Assembly (NCBI GenBank): GCA_023391695.1
Contig: JAEWAK010000052.1
Coordinates: 62,001 to 126,000 of the forward strand
Reading direction: 5' to 3'
DNA length: 64,000 bases
Source of the DNA: Bacillota bacterium
Lineage (GTDB): Bacteria; Bacillota; Clostridia; Lachnospirales; Lachnospiraceae
Positions within the stretch are counted from its first letter, which is position 1; each line of letters begins with the position of its first letter. Positions 17,435 to 25,269 of the stretch are shown piece after piece. Both the position numbers and the translations under genes were made by a program. Under the pieces are notes generated by a model. The model had not been told where the DNA came from. It worked only from the letters and a program-made list of their open reading frames with translations, and made no database searches.

Positions 17435-18211
17435 ATGATAGAAATCAATAATTTAACCAAAGTTTATAAGCTTACCAAGAAACAGATGGCGGAACAGAAG
17501 ACAAAGAAAAATATGAAGAAGGCAGCGGATAACATCAGCCTGTCGGCAAAAAAAGGTGAAATATACGGACTTCTCGGGCCGAACGGAGCAGGCAAGACAA
17601 CAACCCTGCGCTGTGTGGCCACATTATTGAAACCAACGGCCGGCGAAATTACCGTATGCGGTTATGATACGGTGAAAGAGCCGGAAAAAGTCAGAGAATC
17701 GATCTCATTTTTAACCAATGAGATCAAACTGGATCCTCAGTTTTCACCTAAATACATGTTTGATTTTTTTGGCAGGTTACACGGAATGGATGAAAAGGCC
17801 ATTGATAAAAGAAGAGAACTGTTGTTTGACTATTTTGGAATCCATGAATTCCAGGATAAAAAAATTGACGAACTCTCAACCGGTATGAAGCAGAAGGCCT
17901 CTATTGCCGTCAGCCTTGTCCATGACCCGGAAGTGGTTATATTTGATGAGCCCACCAACGGATTGGATATCGTTACGGCCAGAAGTGTTACCGATTACCT
18001 GAAATTATTAAAGGAAGAAGGAAAATTAGTTATTGTTTCCACCCATATTATGTCCGAAGCCGAAAAGCTCTGTGACAGAATCGGAATCATCATTCAGGGC
18101 CGGAAAGTCATGGATGGCACACTTTCCGAAATTCTAAGGGCAACAAAGTCGGAAGACTTAGAGGATGCATTCTTTGAGCTTTACAAAGAATATAGTAAAG
18201 AGGAGGCTTAG
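17435..18211 (+). CDS. ABC transporter ATP-binding protein, NatA type
   Basis: The ATPase of an ABC exporter, 258 residues. Walker A is GLLGPNGAGKTTTLR (about 46-60), the signature is LSTGMKQKASIA (about 147-158), Walker B is VVIFDEPTNGLD (about 167-178), and the switch His is in VSTHIMSEAEKLCDR. Best resemblance is to NatA-like ATPases that pair with a NatB permease, which follows at 18452. Family members export Na+ or small toxic compounds; the substrate is not determined. The start ATG 17435 has a TTGGAG SD directly after a short hairpin (CTGAT/ATCAG). A 54-codon frame lies between it and the permease. Confidence 0.88.
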   Translation: MIEINNLTKVYKLTKKQMAEQKTKKNMKKAADNISLSAKKGEIYGLLGPNGAGKTTTLRCVATLLKPTAGEITVCGYDTVKEPEKVRESISFLTNEIKLDPQFSPKYMFDFFGRLHGMDEKAIDKRRELLFDYFGIHEFQDKKIDELSTGMKQKASIAVSLVHDPEVVIFDEPTNGLDIVTARSVTDYLKLLKEEGKLVIVSTHIMSEAEKLCDRIGIIIQGRKVMDGTLSEILRATKSEDLEDAFFELYKEYSKEEA

Positions 18212-18212
18212 T

Positions 18213-18377
18213 GTGAATAGTCTCGCGAAAGACATGCGGGCCATTAGAAGACTAGCAAAAGCGGCTATTCTTCGCGATTTATGTCTGGAAAGCATGGGCG
18301 TTGTGAAATTAAAAAAAATTTCATACTTCTTATTTGGGCAGTATCGCAAGCCAGCTTGTGATATACATGGGTGTTAG
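18213..18377 (+). CDS. Possible small cationic protein between natA-like and natB-like genes
   Basis: A 54-codon frame starting at GTG 18213, six bases after AGGAGG at 18201-18206, which is an excellent SD. The product is basic (MNSLAKDMRAIRRLAKAAI at the start) and ends in FGQYRKPACDIHGC. The last 45 bases coincide with the palindromic repeat also found before nth and the gene at 40401, so the C-terminus may be repeat-derived. The DNA can also fold: GAATAG/CTATTC and CGCGAA/TTCGCG cross each other. I do not recognise a family. It could be a real small protein or a structured spacer with a chance frame. Confidence 0.35.
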   Translation: MNSLAKDMRAIRRLAKAAILRDLCLESMGVVKLKKISYFLFGQYRKPACDIHGC

Positions 18378-18378
18378 G
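18304..18378 (+). repeat. Degenerate copy (D) of the palindromic leader element
   Basis: From TTATTTGGGCAGTATCGC onward this closely matches the nth leader. The palindrome TATCGCAAGC (18342-18351) pairs with GCTTGTGATA (18354-18363) and is followed by an ATGGGTG stretch. The pseudoknot strand GCCAC is missing; only a TGAAATT/AATTTCA hairpin remains upstream. It lies inside the natA-natB spacer rather than abutting the natB start. Confidence 0.5.
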
Positions 18379-18451
18379 TTGAAAAAACAAAAGCAGTTAT
18401 TTAGGTATCTTGATTTGTACGTGCGCCAGGGCGCACAGATGGGAGTTTTAT

Positions 18452-19675
18452 ATGAAAGGGACAAAGCATATTATTAAAAAAGAATTGACCAGGGTATTTA
18501 CCGATAAAAAATTAGTCGTCAGTTTATTCGTTTTACCTGCGGTATTAATTATAGGCATCTATTACTTTATGGGACAGATGCAGTCAGCTATGGTAGATGA
18601 TATTCAAAAACATGTTTCCACCATATATATCCAGAATGTTCCGGAGGATTTTAAGGATACTTTAGCCGGTACCGGTTTTGAAGCCAATATCCGGTATCTG
18701 GAGCCGGGGGCAGACCTTACGGCTTTGAAAGACGCGATATTAAACGGCACTACGGACCTTTTGGTGGTGTTTGAAGAGGACTTTTTAAACAAAGTCAATG
18801 CTTATCAATCCGGGGGAGTAATCCCTGAGGTAAAAACTTATTATAATACGTCGGAAGACTATTCCAATACTGCAAGGAATAATTTTGTGGATACGGTTCT
18901 TTCCGAATACCGGCAGAAGCTTTTAACGGACCGTTTTGGGGATATCAATCAGCTGACGGTATTCCATATCGATACGGACCCGGGGTCTTCCATCATTGTG
19001 GATGATAAAAAAGCTACCGGAAAGATATTTGGTACCCTGCTCCCCTATTTAATCACATTTATGCTATTTCAGGGGGCTATGAGCCTTGGCATCGATGCCA
19101 TTACGGGTGAGAAAGAGCGGGGGACTATGGCCAGCATGCTTTTGACGCCTTTAAAAAGAAGGGAAATCGTGGTAGGCAAGTTAATCTCCATCTCCATCCT
19201 TGCAAGCCTTTCAGCGGCCGTATATGCGGTTTCCATGATATTTGCAATGCCGTTGATGTTAAACGGCTTTAGCGGCGGGGATATGGAAGGCCTCAGCCTG
19301 ACTTTTTCTGCCCTGCAGGTTGCAGAACTTCTGGCTATTATGCTTGTTATGGTGTATTTGTATGTTGCAGTTGTGTCGCTGGCATCCGTATTGGCTAAAA
19401 CCGCAAAAGAAGCCGCTGCCTATGTCACGCCGATTTTAATCATTGTCATTGTGGCCGGCATGGCTACCATGTTTTCCGGAAATGAAGAAAAGGCTTTAAG
19501 CATGTATGCAATACCGGTTTACGGGAGTGCCATTTCCATACAAAATATTCTTATGGGTGAATTGACACTGCCCCAGTTTGGTGCTACGATAGGCGGTACG
19601 CTTTTATTGGCCGTGCTTCTGACCGGATTCATCACGAAGGCCTTTAACAGTGAAAAGGTTATGTTTAATGCGTGA
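18452..19675 (+). CDS. ABC transporter permease, NatB type
   Basis: Permease of 407 residues from ATG 18452. One N-terminal membrane segment (about 22-42) is followed by a large extracellular domain of about 140 residues. Then come about five membrane segments (from about 180, YLITFMLFQGAMSLG) with the NatB/ABC-2 loop DAITGEKERGTMASMLLTPLKRREIVVGK split across the first cytoplasmic turn. GGGAG lies 8 bases before the ATG, directly after a perfect GTGCGCC/GGCGCAC hairpin. A longer start at 18410 would translate through that hairpin and was rejected. It works with the ATPase at 17435. Confidence 0.86.
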   Translation: MKGTKHIIKKELTRVFTDKKLVVSLFVLPAVLIIGIYYFMGQMQSAMVDDIQKHVSTIYIQNVPEDFKDTLAGTGFEANIRYLEPGADLTALKDAILNGTTDLLVVFEEDFLNKVNAYQSGGVIPEVKTYYNTSEDYSNTARNNFVDTVLSEYRQKLLTDRFGDINQLTVFHIDTDPGSSIIVDDKKATGKIFGTLLPYLITFMLFQGAMSLGIDAITGEKERGTMASMLLTPLKRREIVVGKLISISILASLSAAVYAVSMIFAMPLMLNGFSGGDMEGLSLTFSALQVAELLAIMLVMVYLYVAVVSLASVLAKTAKEAAAYVTPILIIVIVAGMATMFSGNEEKALSMYAIPVYGSAISIQNILMGELTLPQFGATIGGTLLLAVLLTGFITKAFNSEKVMFNA

Positions 19676-19700
19676 TTTTCGATCAGTACTTGGAGTTTAA

Positions 19701-20498
19701 ATGAATAATAAAACAGGAAACAGTAATAATAAAAGAAATATAAAAATGATACTGGAGTATGACGGAAGCGGTTATGCCGGCTGGCAGCGGCTGGGCACAA
19801 TCACGGGAAAGCGTTCCATACAAAGTATACTGGAAGAGCATCTGTCCGGCTATCTTAAGGAGGATATTAAACTAATCGGCTCCGGCAGAACCGATGCGGG
19901 TGTTCATGCCCTGGGCCAGGTTGCGAATTTCCATTGTTTTTCCGAAATATCCGTGGCAGACATGAAAGCTGCATTAAATACCCTTCTGCCGGAGGATATT
20001 AAGGTACACTGTATAGAAGAAGCGGATAAGGAATTCCACAGCCGTTACTGGGCTAAGTCCAAATCTTATGAATACCGGATTGACCAGGGTCAGGTCCAGG
20101 GGGTATTTACGAGAAAGTATACCTGCCATGTGCCGGAGCCTCTTGATACGGAGGCCATGAGGAAAGGGGCTGCCTTTCTCATCGGCACCCATGACTTTAA
20201 GGCCTTCTCCACGGACCGGAAAGACGGCAGGACAACAGTGAGGACCATTGAGAATATTAACATATACAGGCCCGGGAATACAAAATATCAAAGTCCGTCG
20301 GGGGAGATTCGGATTGCCGTGACCGGTGACGGTTTTTTATATAACATGGTGAGGATCATTATCGGTACCTTGATAGAAACCGGCCGGGGAATAAAGAAAC
20401 CGGAAGAGGTATTAGGTATCCTGGAAGGGAAAAACCGGCAGCAGGCAGGAGTGACCGTAAGTTCCCAAGGTTTATTCCTTGTGGAAGTGAGGTATTAA
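19701..20498 (+). CDS. truA: tRNA pseudouridine(38-40) synthase
   Basis: Converts uridines 38-40 of the tRNA anticodon arm to pseudouridine. It has 265 residues. Two TruA repeats are present; the first carries the catalytic Asp in GSGRTDAGVHALGQVANF (about 56-73). FSTDRKDGRTTVRTI and GDGFLYNMVRIIIGTLIETGRG in the second half are typical. The start ATG 19701 has TTGGAG upstream. It lies 25 bp after natB and so may be read through from the transporter genes. Confidence 0.96.
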   Translation: MNNKTGNSNNKRNIKMILEYDGSGYAGWQRLGTITGKRSIQSILEEHLSGYLKEDIKLIGSGRTDAGVHALGQVANFHCFSEISVADMKAALNTLLPEDIKVHCIEEADKEFHSRYWAKSKSYEYRIDQGQVQGVFTRKYTCHVPEPLDTEAMRKGAAFLIGTHDFKAFSTDRKDGRTTVRTIENINIYRPGNTKYQSPSGEIRIAVTGDGFLYNMVRIIIGTLIETGRGIKKPEEVLGILEGKNRQQAGVTVSSQGLFLVEVRY

Positions 20499-20538
20499 AT
20501 TCCTAAAAATAAAAATTTTACTAAAATTATATATTAAC

Positions 20539-20570
20539 GTATAAATTCCTCTAATTTACAAACAATAATA
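20539..20570 (+). promoter_or_regulatory. Possible sigma-G-like promoter of spoVT
   Basis: GTATA at 20539-20543 and CAATAATA at 20563-20570 loosely fit sigma-G consensus elements, with a spacer of 19 bases. The expectation that spoVT is made in the forespore comes from Bacillus; the match itself is weak. Confidence 0.3.
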
Positions 20571-20618
20571 ACCATAAGTACCACATTATGATTATCATGC
20601 AAAATGGAGGAATAAATT

Positions 20619-21167
20619 ATGAAAGCCACAGGAATCGTAAGGAGAATAGATGATTTGGGGCGTGTTGTCGTTCCAAAAGAAATTCGGCGCACACTGCGTA
20701 TCAGAGAAGGAGACCCGCTGGAAATATTTACTGACAGAGAAGGAGAAATCATACTTAAGAAATATTCTCCCATTGGAGAACTAGGACTATTTGCGAAACA
20801 GTATGCTGATTCCCTGGCACAGACTACGGGACACATTATTGCTATATCAGATAAGGACCAATTTGTTGCTGCATCGGGCAGTATGAAAAGGGAACTGTTA
20901 TCCAAATCCATTACCCCGGAGCTGGAACAGGTTATCAACGAAAGAGAGAATATCTTAGCATCCAAAGAAGATAAAAACTTTATCAAGATAGTTGCAGATG
21001 ATGACACGGATTATTCTTACCAGGTCGTCTGGCCGATTATCAGCGAAGGCGATGCCATTGGTTCCGTTGTTCTGCTTTCCAAAGATCCTAAAGTAAAATT
21101 CGGTGATGTAGAGAATAAGCTGGCAAGTACGGCGGCATATTTCCTGGGCAGACAGATGGAACAGTAA
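20619..21167 (+). CDS. spoVT: Stage V sporulation regulator SpoVT
   Basis: A DNA-binding regulator of late forespore genes, 182 residues. The N-terminal AbrB-type swapped-hairpin domain reads MKATGIVRRIDDLGRVVVPK and continues with EIRRTLRIREGDPLEIF. A C-terminal GAF-like domain follows (about 55-178), ending in AAYFLGRQMEQ. AATGGAGGAAT precedes ATG 20619. A strong terminator follows. The length and both domains match the family fully. Confidence 0.96.
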   Translation: MKATGIVRRIDDLGRVVVPKEIRRTLRIREGDPLEIFTDREGEIILKKYSPIGELGLFAKQYADSLAQTTGHIIAISDKDQFVAASGSMKRELLSKSITPELEQVINERENILASKEDKNFIKIVADDDTDYSYQVVWPIISEGDAIGSVVLLSKDPKVKFGDVENKLASTAAYFLGRQMEQ

Positions 21168-21184
21168 ATCAGGCTGTAAGCCAT

Positions 21185-21226
21185 AGAGTTTTTCATGGGT
21201 TTTACTTATGAAAAACTCTTTTTTTA
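21185..21226 (+). terminator. Terminator of spoVT
   Basis: A 12-bp stem, AGAGTTTTTCAT (21185-21196) with ATGAAAAACTCT (21208-21219), followed by TTTTTTTAT. Confidence 0.9.
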
Positions 21227-21289
21227 TGCATACGAGGAAATTGCGTTATTTTCCTATGAAATAAAAAACCCGGCTGGCAGGATGCCGCA

Positions 21290-21390
21290 AAGGGAAGCAC
21301 TCAGAACGGTGCAATAATTTTTCAAATAAGCGTTAGAGAAAGATTATCACTGAAGTGACAGTGCGTCAGGGCCAGACTCTTACCCAGCCT
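21290..21390. repeat. Diverged copy of the multi-hairpin repeat seen at 8467-8716
   Basis: The stretch ATCACTGAAGTGACAGTGCG (21346-21365) followed by TCAGGGCCAGACTCTT matches the second half of the 8.5-kb repeat with a few changes, keeping the GTCAC/GTGAC-type arm in altered form. The first arm is replaced by unrelated sequence. It lies between the spoVT terminator and the mazG promoter. Confidence 0.5.
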
Positions 21391-21424
21391 TTTTGTCTTA
21401 GTATGAACGAGCGGTCAAAAATGG

Positions 21425-21452
21425 TTGCCATATACCCGGAAACTGGTATAAT
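21425..21452 (+). promoter_or_regulatory. Promoter of mazG
   Basis: -35 TTGCCA (21425-21430), 16-bp spacer, extended -10 TGGTATAAT with TATAAT at 21447-21452. The leader to ATG 21517 is about 60 bases. Confidence 0.6.
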
Positions 21453-21516
21453 ATAATGTAATCGGAAAAATTGGGATGTCGTATATAAACCGGGTAAAAA
21501 ATAGGAGAAAAATACT

Positions 21517-22299
21517 ATGGAGAAAAACTATGTTTTTGACGATTTTATAAATATCATCAGACACTTAAGAAGTGAGAACGGATGCCCCTGGGACAGGGAA
21601 CAGACCCATGAAAGCCTGAGAAACTGCATGATTGAGGAAGCCTATGAAGTAATTGAAGCCATTAATAACGAAGACGCTGAGAATTTATGCGAAGAATTGG
21701 GCGACATATTACTGCAGGTAGCCTTACATACGGCAATTGCGGAAGAACAGAAAGAATTTGACATTGACGACGTGGTTAACGGTGTAAGCCGGAAGATGAT
21801 CCGCAGGCATCCGCATGTATTTGGCAGTACGGATGCGGCAGCCGGAATCGATTCGGATGCAGTAGTCAGCAATTGGGACGACATTAAAAAACAGGAGAAA
21901 AAGCAAAAGAAAGCATCCGAAGCCATACTAGGTGTACCCAAAGCACTTCCTGCCAATATCCGGGCAGAGAAAATCCAGAAAAAAGCAGCCAAAGCCGGTC
22001 TTGATTTTAAGGATTATGAACAGGCTCTCAATAAGGTTTATGAGGAACTGGAAGAGTTGAAAAAAACGAAAGAAAATGGCGATGCAAAGGGGATTGAAGA
22101 AGAATTTGGCGATTTGATGTTCTCCGTGGTAAATTTATCAAGGTTTTTACAACTAAATGCAGAAAATTCCTTGACAAATGCCACTAATAAGTTTATAAAT
22201 AGATTTGTAGGAATTGAACTTCTTGCCGAGCAAGAAAGCAGGAGTTTAAGGGAAATGTCCGATGTTGAGCTGAATGCTCTATGGGGACGTGTGAAATAA
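21517..22299 (+). CDS. mazG: MazG-type nucleoside triphosphate pyrophosphohydrolase
   Basis: Hydrolyses NTPs or dNTPs to monophosphates and diphosphate; thought to clear damaged or excess nucleotides. It has 260 residues with two MazG domains. The first has CPWDREQTHESLRNCMIEEAY split over 23-43 and the EExxE/ELGD metal site; the second has EEEFGDLMFSVVNLSRF (about 203-219). The Lys-rich linker KKQEKKQKKASEA separates them. AGGAGAAAA lies before ATG 21517. In Bacillus the neighbouring YabN has an extra N-terminal methylase domain that is absent here. It lies directly ahead of the HU gene. Confidence 0.93.
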   Translation: MEKNYVFDDFINIIRHLRSENGCPWDREQTHESLRNCMIEEAYEVIEAINNEDAENLCEELGDILLQVALHTAIAEEQKEFDIDDVVNGVSRKMIRRHPHVFGSTDAAAGIDSDAVVSNWDDIKKQEKKQKKASEAILGVPKALPANIRAEKIQKKAAKAGLDFKDYEQALNKVYEELEELKKTKENGDAKGIEEEFGDLMFSVVNLSRFLQLNAENSLTNATNKFINRFVGIELLAEQESRSLREMSDVELNALWGRVK

Positions 22300-22354
22300 T
22301 CTTTGTGATTATTCGAACAAATATAACAAATACTTTAGAGGAGGAGTTTTATCC

Positions 22355-22630
22355 ATGAACAAAGCAGAATTAGTTGCAGCAATTGCAGAAAAAACAGAAT
22401 TATCCAAGAAAGATTCAGAAAAGGCATTAAAGGCATTTATCGATGTCGTAACAGAAGAATTAACAAAAGGTGAAAAGGTTCAATTAGTTGGATTCGGTAC
22501 TTTCGAAGTATCTGAAAGACCAGCAAGAACAGGCAGAAATCCTCAGACAAAAGAGGCCATTACTATTGCAGCATCTAAAGCTCCGAAGTTCAAAGCAGGA
22601 AAGGCTTTAAAGGACGTTATTAACGCATAG
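22355..22630 (+). CDS. HU-family DNA-binding protein
   Basis: Nucleoid-associated dimeric DNA-bending protein, 91 residues. It begins MNKAELVAAIAEKTELSKKD and carries the arm motif GFGTFEVSERPARTGRNPQT (about 48-67), then KFKAGKALKDVIN. The SD AGAGGAGGAG is very strong, fitting high expression. A strong two-part terminator follows at 22647-22742. All features of the family are intact. Confidence 0.97.
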   Translation: MNKAELVAAIAEKTELSKKDSEKALKAFIDVVTEELTKGEKVQLVGFGTFEVSERPARTGRNPQTKEAITIAASKAPKFKAGKALKDVINA

Positions 22631-22646
22631 TCTATGACAAATAAGG

Positions 22647-22742
22647 AGAAGCTGTTATAAAAATCAAATTCACTCTTTTTACCGTGCTGTAGCAGGCACT
22701 TTAATGGCGGCTGAATGTGATTTTTATAGCAGCTTCTTTTTT
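22647..22742 (+). terminator. Long terminator hairpin after the HU gene
   Basis: A 20-bp stem, from AGAAGCTG (22647) to AAAATCA (22666), with its complement at 22718-22737 and one mispair, followed by TTTTTG. The loop of about 50 bases holds a second small hairpin GTGC/GCAC (22684-22699). Confidence 0.85.
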
Positions 22743-22826
22743 GTTACATATGTTACATGAGGATCCTGCGGCAGCTTACATATCCGCATGATAGAAATTA
22801 ACGATAGTTCAGTTAGGAGATAATTT

Positions 22827-23066
22827 ATGAGACTAGATAAATTTTTAAAGGTTTCCAGGCTAATTAAACGCAGAACCGTTGCCAATGAAGCCTGTGACGC
22901 AGGACGGGTACTGGTAAACGGCAAACCGGCCAAAGCATCGGCTGCGGTTAAAGTGGATGATATCATAGAAATCGGATTTGGGAGCAAAGCGGTTAAGGTC
23001 CAGGTCCTTGATGTCCAGGAAACCGTACGGAAAGATGATGCAAAAGAGTTATACAAGTATCTGTAA
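22827..23066 (+). CDS. rqcP: S4-domain RNA-binding protein RqcP
   Basis: A small S4 RNA-binding protein, 79 residues (formerly YabO/Hsp15-like). In Bacillus RqcP works with RqcH to add alanine tails to nascent chains on split 50S subunits. The S4 core is MRLDKFLKVSRLIKRRTVAN, then EACDAGRVLVNG. AGTTAGGAGAT precedes ATG 22827. The position between HU and yabP copies the Bacillus order. Confidence 0.92.
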   Translation: MRLDKFLKVSRLIKRRTVANEACDAGRVLVNGKPAKASAAVKVDDIIEIGFGSKAVKVQVLDVQETVRKDDAKELYKYL

Positions 23067-23167
23067 TTACAATGACTATTCAGCCGTTTCTGTTCTTACG
23101 GGTACCTGCGTACAAACCTGCATGGTTTGGCACCGGGCTGATTCGAAATCACAGGGTTTCCGGGAGT

Positions 23168-23194
23168 TATATTTATTTATTATTGGCATGAAAT
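23168..23194 (+). promoter_or_regulatory. Possible sigma-E-like promoter of yabP-yabQ
   Basis: TATATTT (23168-23174) and CATGAAAT (23187-23194) resemble sigma-E -35 and -10 elements with about 12 bases between. YabP and YabQ are mother-cell proteins in Bacillus, which makes such a promoter expected. The match is only approximate. Confidence 0.3.
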
Positions 23195-23248
23195 CAGGAG
23201 TCTTTTAATATACTGAAATGAAATAAAGTATATTAGGAGGCTTTTGTT

Positions 23249-23536
23249 ATGGAGGAGAAACAACCGGTTCAGAAAAACCATAAGGTGAGTTTAAATGCAA
23301 GGAGTTCAGCTACGATTACAGGAGTAAAGGATGTACTGTCCTTTGATGCGGGAGAAGTGCTTTTGGAAACTGAGCAGGGAATATTAATGCTCCGGGGCAA
23401 TGACCTGCATGTAAACCGCCTTACACTGGAAAAAGGTGAAGTGGATGTGGATGGTAAAATCGATAGTTTGACTTATTCCGATTCTAATAATTACGGTAAA
23501 TCCGGAGAATCATTAATCAGCAGATTGTTCAAATAA
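23249..23536 (+). CDS. yabP: Sporulation protein YabP
   Basis: A 95-residue sporulation protein of the YabP/YqfC family, needed for coat or cortex assembly in Bacillus. Typical segments are KVSLNARSSATITGVKDVLS and LLETEQGILMLRGNDLHVNR, then the basic strand LEKGEVDVDGKIDSLTYS. TTAGGAGGC lies 8 bases before ATG 23249. yabQ follows after 20 bp, so the two form an operon. Confidence 0.93.
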   Translation: MEEKQPVQKNHKVSLNARSSATITGVKDVLSFDAGEVLLETEQGILMLRGNDLHVNRLTLEKGEVDVDGKIDSLTYSDSNNYGKSGESLISRLFK

Positions 23537-23556
23537 AGCAGGAGGGGAAGCAGGCG

Positions 23557-24180
23557 ATGAACGAGGCAATTATGGTGGAACTGCAGTTTTTCGGTACTTC
23601 CGTGTTATGGGGTGTTCTGCTGTTAATATTTTACGACACACTGCGTATACTAAGAAGGATAATTTCACACAATGCATTCTTTATTGCATTTGAGGATTTA
23701 ATTTATTGGGTTGTATCCAGTTTATTAATATTCCATATGATGTATCGGCAGAATAACGGAATCATCCGGGGTTTTGCAATCTTAGCTATGCTTTTGGGAA
23801 TGATTTTATATCATTATGCCATAAGCGAATTACTGGTAGATACTGTCTCCGGATTATTAAATAATATAATAAACCTGATCGGTAATTTTATCGGCCTTTT
23901 GTTTAAACCGATAAGGTTTCTGTTCCGGAAAATTAAAAGAATATTCTTATGGATTTTCACAAAAATCAAAAAACTTATCCTATTTTTATCAAAAATATTG
24001 AAAAATATTTTCAAATCGGATAAAATAGCAGTATCGGAAGACGAAAAAGATGAAAAAGATAAAACGGATAAAAAAAATAAAAAGGATAAGAAAGACAGAA
24101 AAAATAAAAAAGATAGAGAAAATAAAAATAATAATAAAGATATAAAAGATAAGAAGCATAAGAAAGGTAAAAACAAATAA
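23557..24180 (+). CDS. yabQ: Spore cortex protein YabQ with a long charged tail
   Basis: A membrane protein needed for spore cortex formation. The first about 105 residues hold three hydrophobic segments (FFGTSVLWGVLLLIFYD, LIYWVVSSLLIFHMMY, GFAILAMLLGMILYHY). A second amphipathic/hydrophobic stretch follows to about residue 155. The last about 50 residues are almost entirely Lys, Asp, Asn and Glu, encoded by very A-rich DNA. The core is typical; the tail is longer and less complex than in Bacillus YabQ. The SD AGGAGGGG is upstream of ATG 23557. Confidence 0.9.
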   Translation: MNEAIMVELQFFGTSVLWGVLLLIFYDTLRILRRIISHNAFFIAFEDLIYWVVSSLLIFHMMYRQNNGIIRGFAILAMLLGMILYHYAISELLVDTVSGLLNNIINLIGNFIGLLFKPIRFLFRKIKRIFLWIFTKIKKLILFLSKILKNIFKSDKIAVSEDEKDEKDKTDKKNKKDKKDRKNKKDRENKNNNKDIKDKKHKKGKNK

Positions 24181-24326
24181 AGCATAGTTTCCGCTAAGTA
24201 TGATAGAATAAAAGCGGAAGGAGGTATCGCAAGCATGCTTGCGGATACGGATTGGAGCAACCGGATTATGAACACGGTTTCCGTTCATGATATTATGCAT
24301 CCCAAGGTATGCGGATAGGAGTTATT

Positions 24327-24626
24327 TTGAGAAGAAAAAGAAAAACAAGAAGAAGGACAGGCTTAGGCTTGATCGCCGTTATGGTGCTGATGGTATGTGG
24401 GATTGTGTCTTATAACAGGCAGGAATTAGATAAAGTTAATGCAAAATCTGCCGCCCGTATTGACGAACTTAAGGACGATATAGAACAAGAGAAAGAACAG
24501 GCAAAAGATATACAGGAAATGAAAGCCTACGTGCAGACCAAGAAGTATATTGAGGAAATGGCCAGGGAAAAACTCGGACTGGTTTACAAAGACGAAATCA
24601 TTTTTAAAGCGGAAGAGGATAACTGA
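24327..24626 (+). CDS. divIC: Septum formation initiator, DivIC/FtsB family
   Basis: A small bitopic cell-division protein of 99 residues that links FtsL and FtsQ/DivIB at the septum. A basic start (LRRKRKTRRRTG) is followed by a membrane segment (about 13-32, LIAVMVLMVCGIVSYN). A coiled coil follows (about 35-75), then the family end motif EEMAREKLGLVYKDEIIFK. TTG 24327 was chosen because GGATAGGAG lies 6 bases before it; ATG 24309 would place the SD inside the gene. Upstream, a palindrome GTATCGCAAGC/GCTTGCGGATAC (24222-24246) resembles hairpin C of the leader elements. Confidence 0.9.
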   Translation: MRRKRKTRRRTGLGLIAVMVLMVCGIVSYNRQELDKVNAKSAARIDELKDDIEQEKEQAKDIQEMKAYVQTKKYIEEMAREKLGLVYKDEIIFKAEEDN

Positions 24627-24680
24627 GTTTTCTATATTGACTGAATTAATGAAAAAATTACAACAGCTCATATTAAAATG

Positions 24681-24709
24681 TTGACAAGCATAGAAAAAGC
24701 AGTTATAAT
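24681..24709 (+). promoter_or_regulatory. Promoter of tRNA-Met
   Basis: Perfect -35 TTGACA (24681-24686), 17-bp spacer, perfect -10 TATAAT (24704-24709), ending 15 bases before the tRNA. Confidence 0.9.
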
Positions 24710-24724
24710 GTAGTTCGTCACTTC

Positions 24725-24798
24725 GGCGAAGTAGCTCAGTTGGCTAGAGCACGCGGTTCATACCCGCGGTGTCGGCGGTTCAAATCCGTCCTTCGCTA
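24725..24798 (+). tRNA. tRNA-Met (CAU), elongator type
   Basis: A 74-nt cloverleaf. The acceptor stem is GGCGAAG/CTTCGCT with a first-position G-U and discriminator A. The D-arm is GCTCAGTTGGCTAGAGC, the anticodon loop TTCATAC on stem CGCGG/CCGCG, and the T-arm GGCGGTTCAAATCCGTC. It lacks the three G-C pairs of initiator tRNA, and its acceptor matches elongator Met rather than tRNA-Ile(CAU). CCA is not encoded. A tRNA-Met also precedes spoIIE in Bacillus. Confidence 0.93.
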
Positions 24799-24849
24799 TT
24801 ACACCTTTAACATCTTTAAACAGCAAACTCAACAGCAATAGTTAAACAA

Positions 24850-24903
24850 CCCTGTTAAAAATTCTTTGCCGGAACCTGTAAAGAATTTGACAGGCTTTTT
24901 TTA
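24850..24903 (+). terminator. Terminator after tRNA-Met
   Basis: CCTGT (24851-24855) and AAATTCTTT pair with AAAGAATTT and ACAGG (24890-24894) around a 12-base loop, followed by CTTTTTTT. Confidence 0.8.
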
Positions 24904-25268
24904 TGTCATGGGAAAGTATACGTTTGCTGCCATAAAAATATCATAATAAATGACAAAAGATATAAATAAATCACTTCAAAATTAACAGTAAATACATGGA
25001 AACAATATGAACCAGCCAATTATCTGATTTAAAATCTGTTTTTCCCCCTTTAAAAAGCCTTTTAACCGCATCATACCGGAATTTAACCATACTGCCTGAC
25101 GGTCTTAAGCTTTTCCGGACCTTCTTCGTAAAACACCCAAAATCCCGCCCATAGCAGCACCTGTAATCCCTGCTAACTTTTAGGAACAGATTAAAGAAAT
25201 TCAGAATGTGAAATTCTTAAAAAGCCTTAACTCTCTTGATTCGATTCTATCATGCATTCTTTGAAATT
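24904..25268. other. Non-coding spacer upstream of spoIIE
   Basis: About 365 bp between the tRNA-Met terminator and the spoIIE promoter region. I see no convincing frame with an SD on either strand and no strong inverted repeat. A minus-strand stretch near 25080-25170 is open for some 60 codons in one frame but has no start or SD, so it was not called. Confidence 0.4.
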
Positions 25269-25269
25269 C

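Noticed and set aside
18410..18451. Longer N-terminus of the NatB-like permease
   Set aside because: It would translate the hairpin and SD of the true start at 18452 and add a non-membrane Cys/Arg-rich lead.
24725..24798. tRNA-Ile(CAU), the substrate of TilS encoded nearby
   Set aside because: The acceptor stem GGCG/CGCU-A and the anticodon arm match elongator tRNA-Met; tRNA-Ile(CAU) normally has a different acceptor stem.
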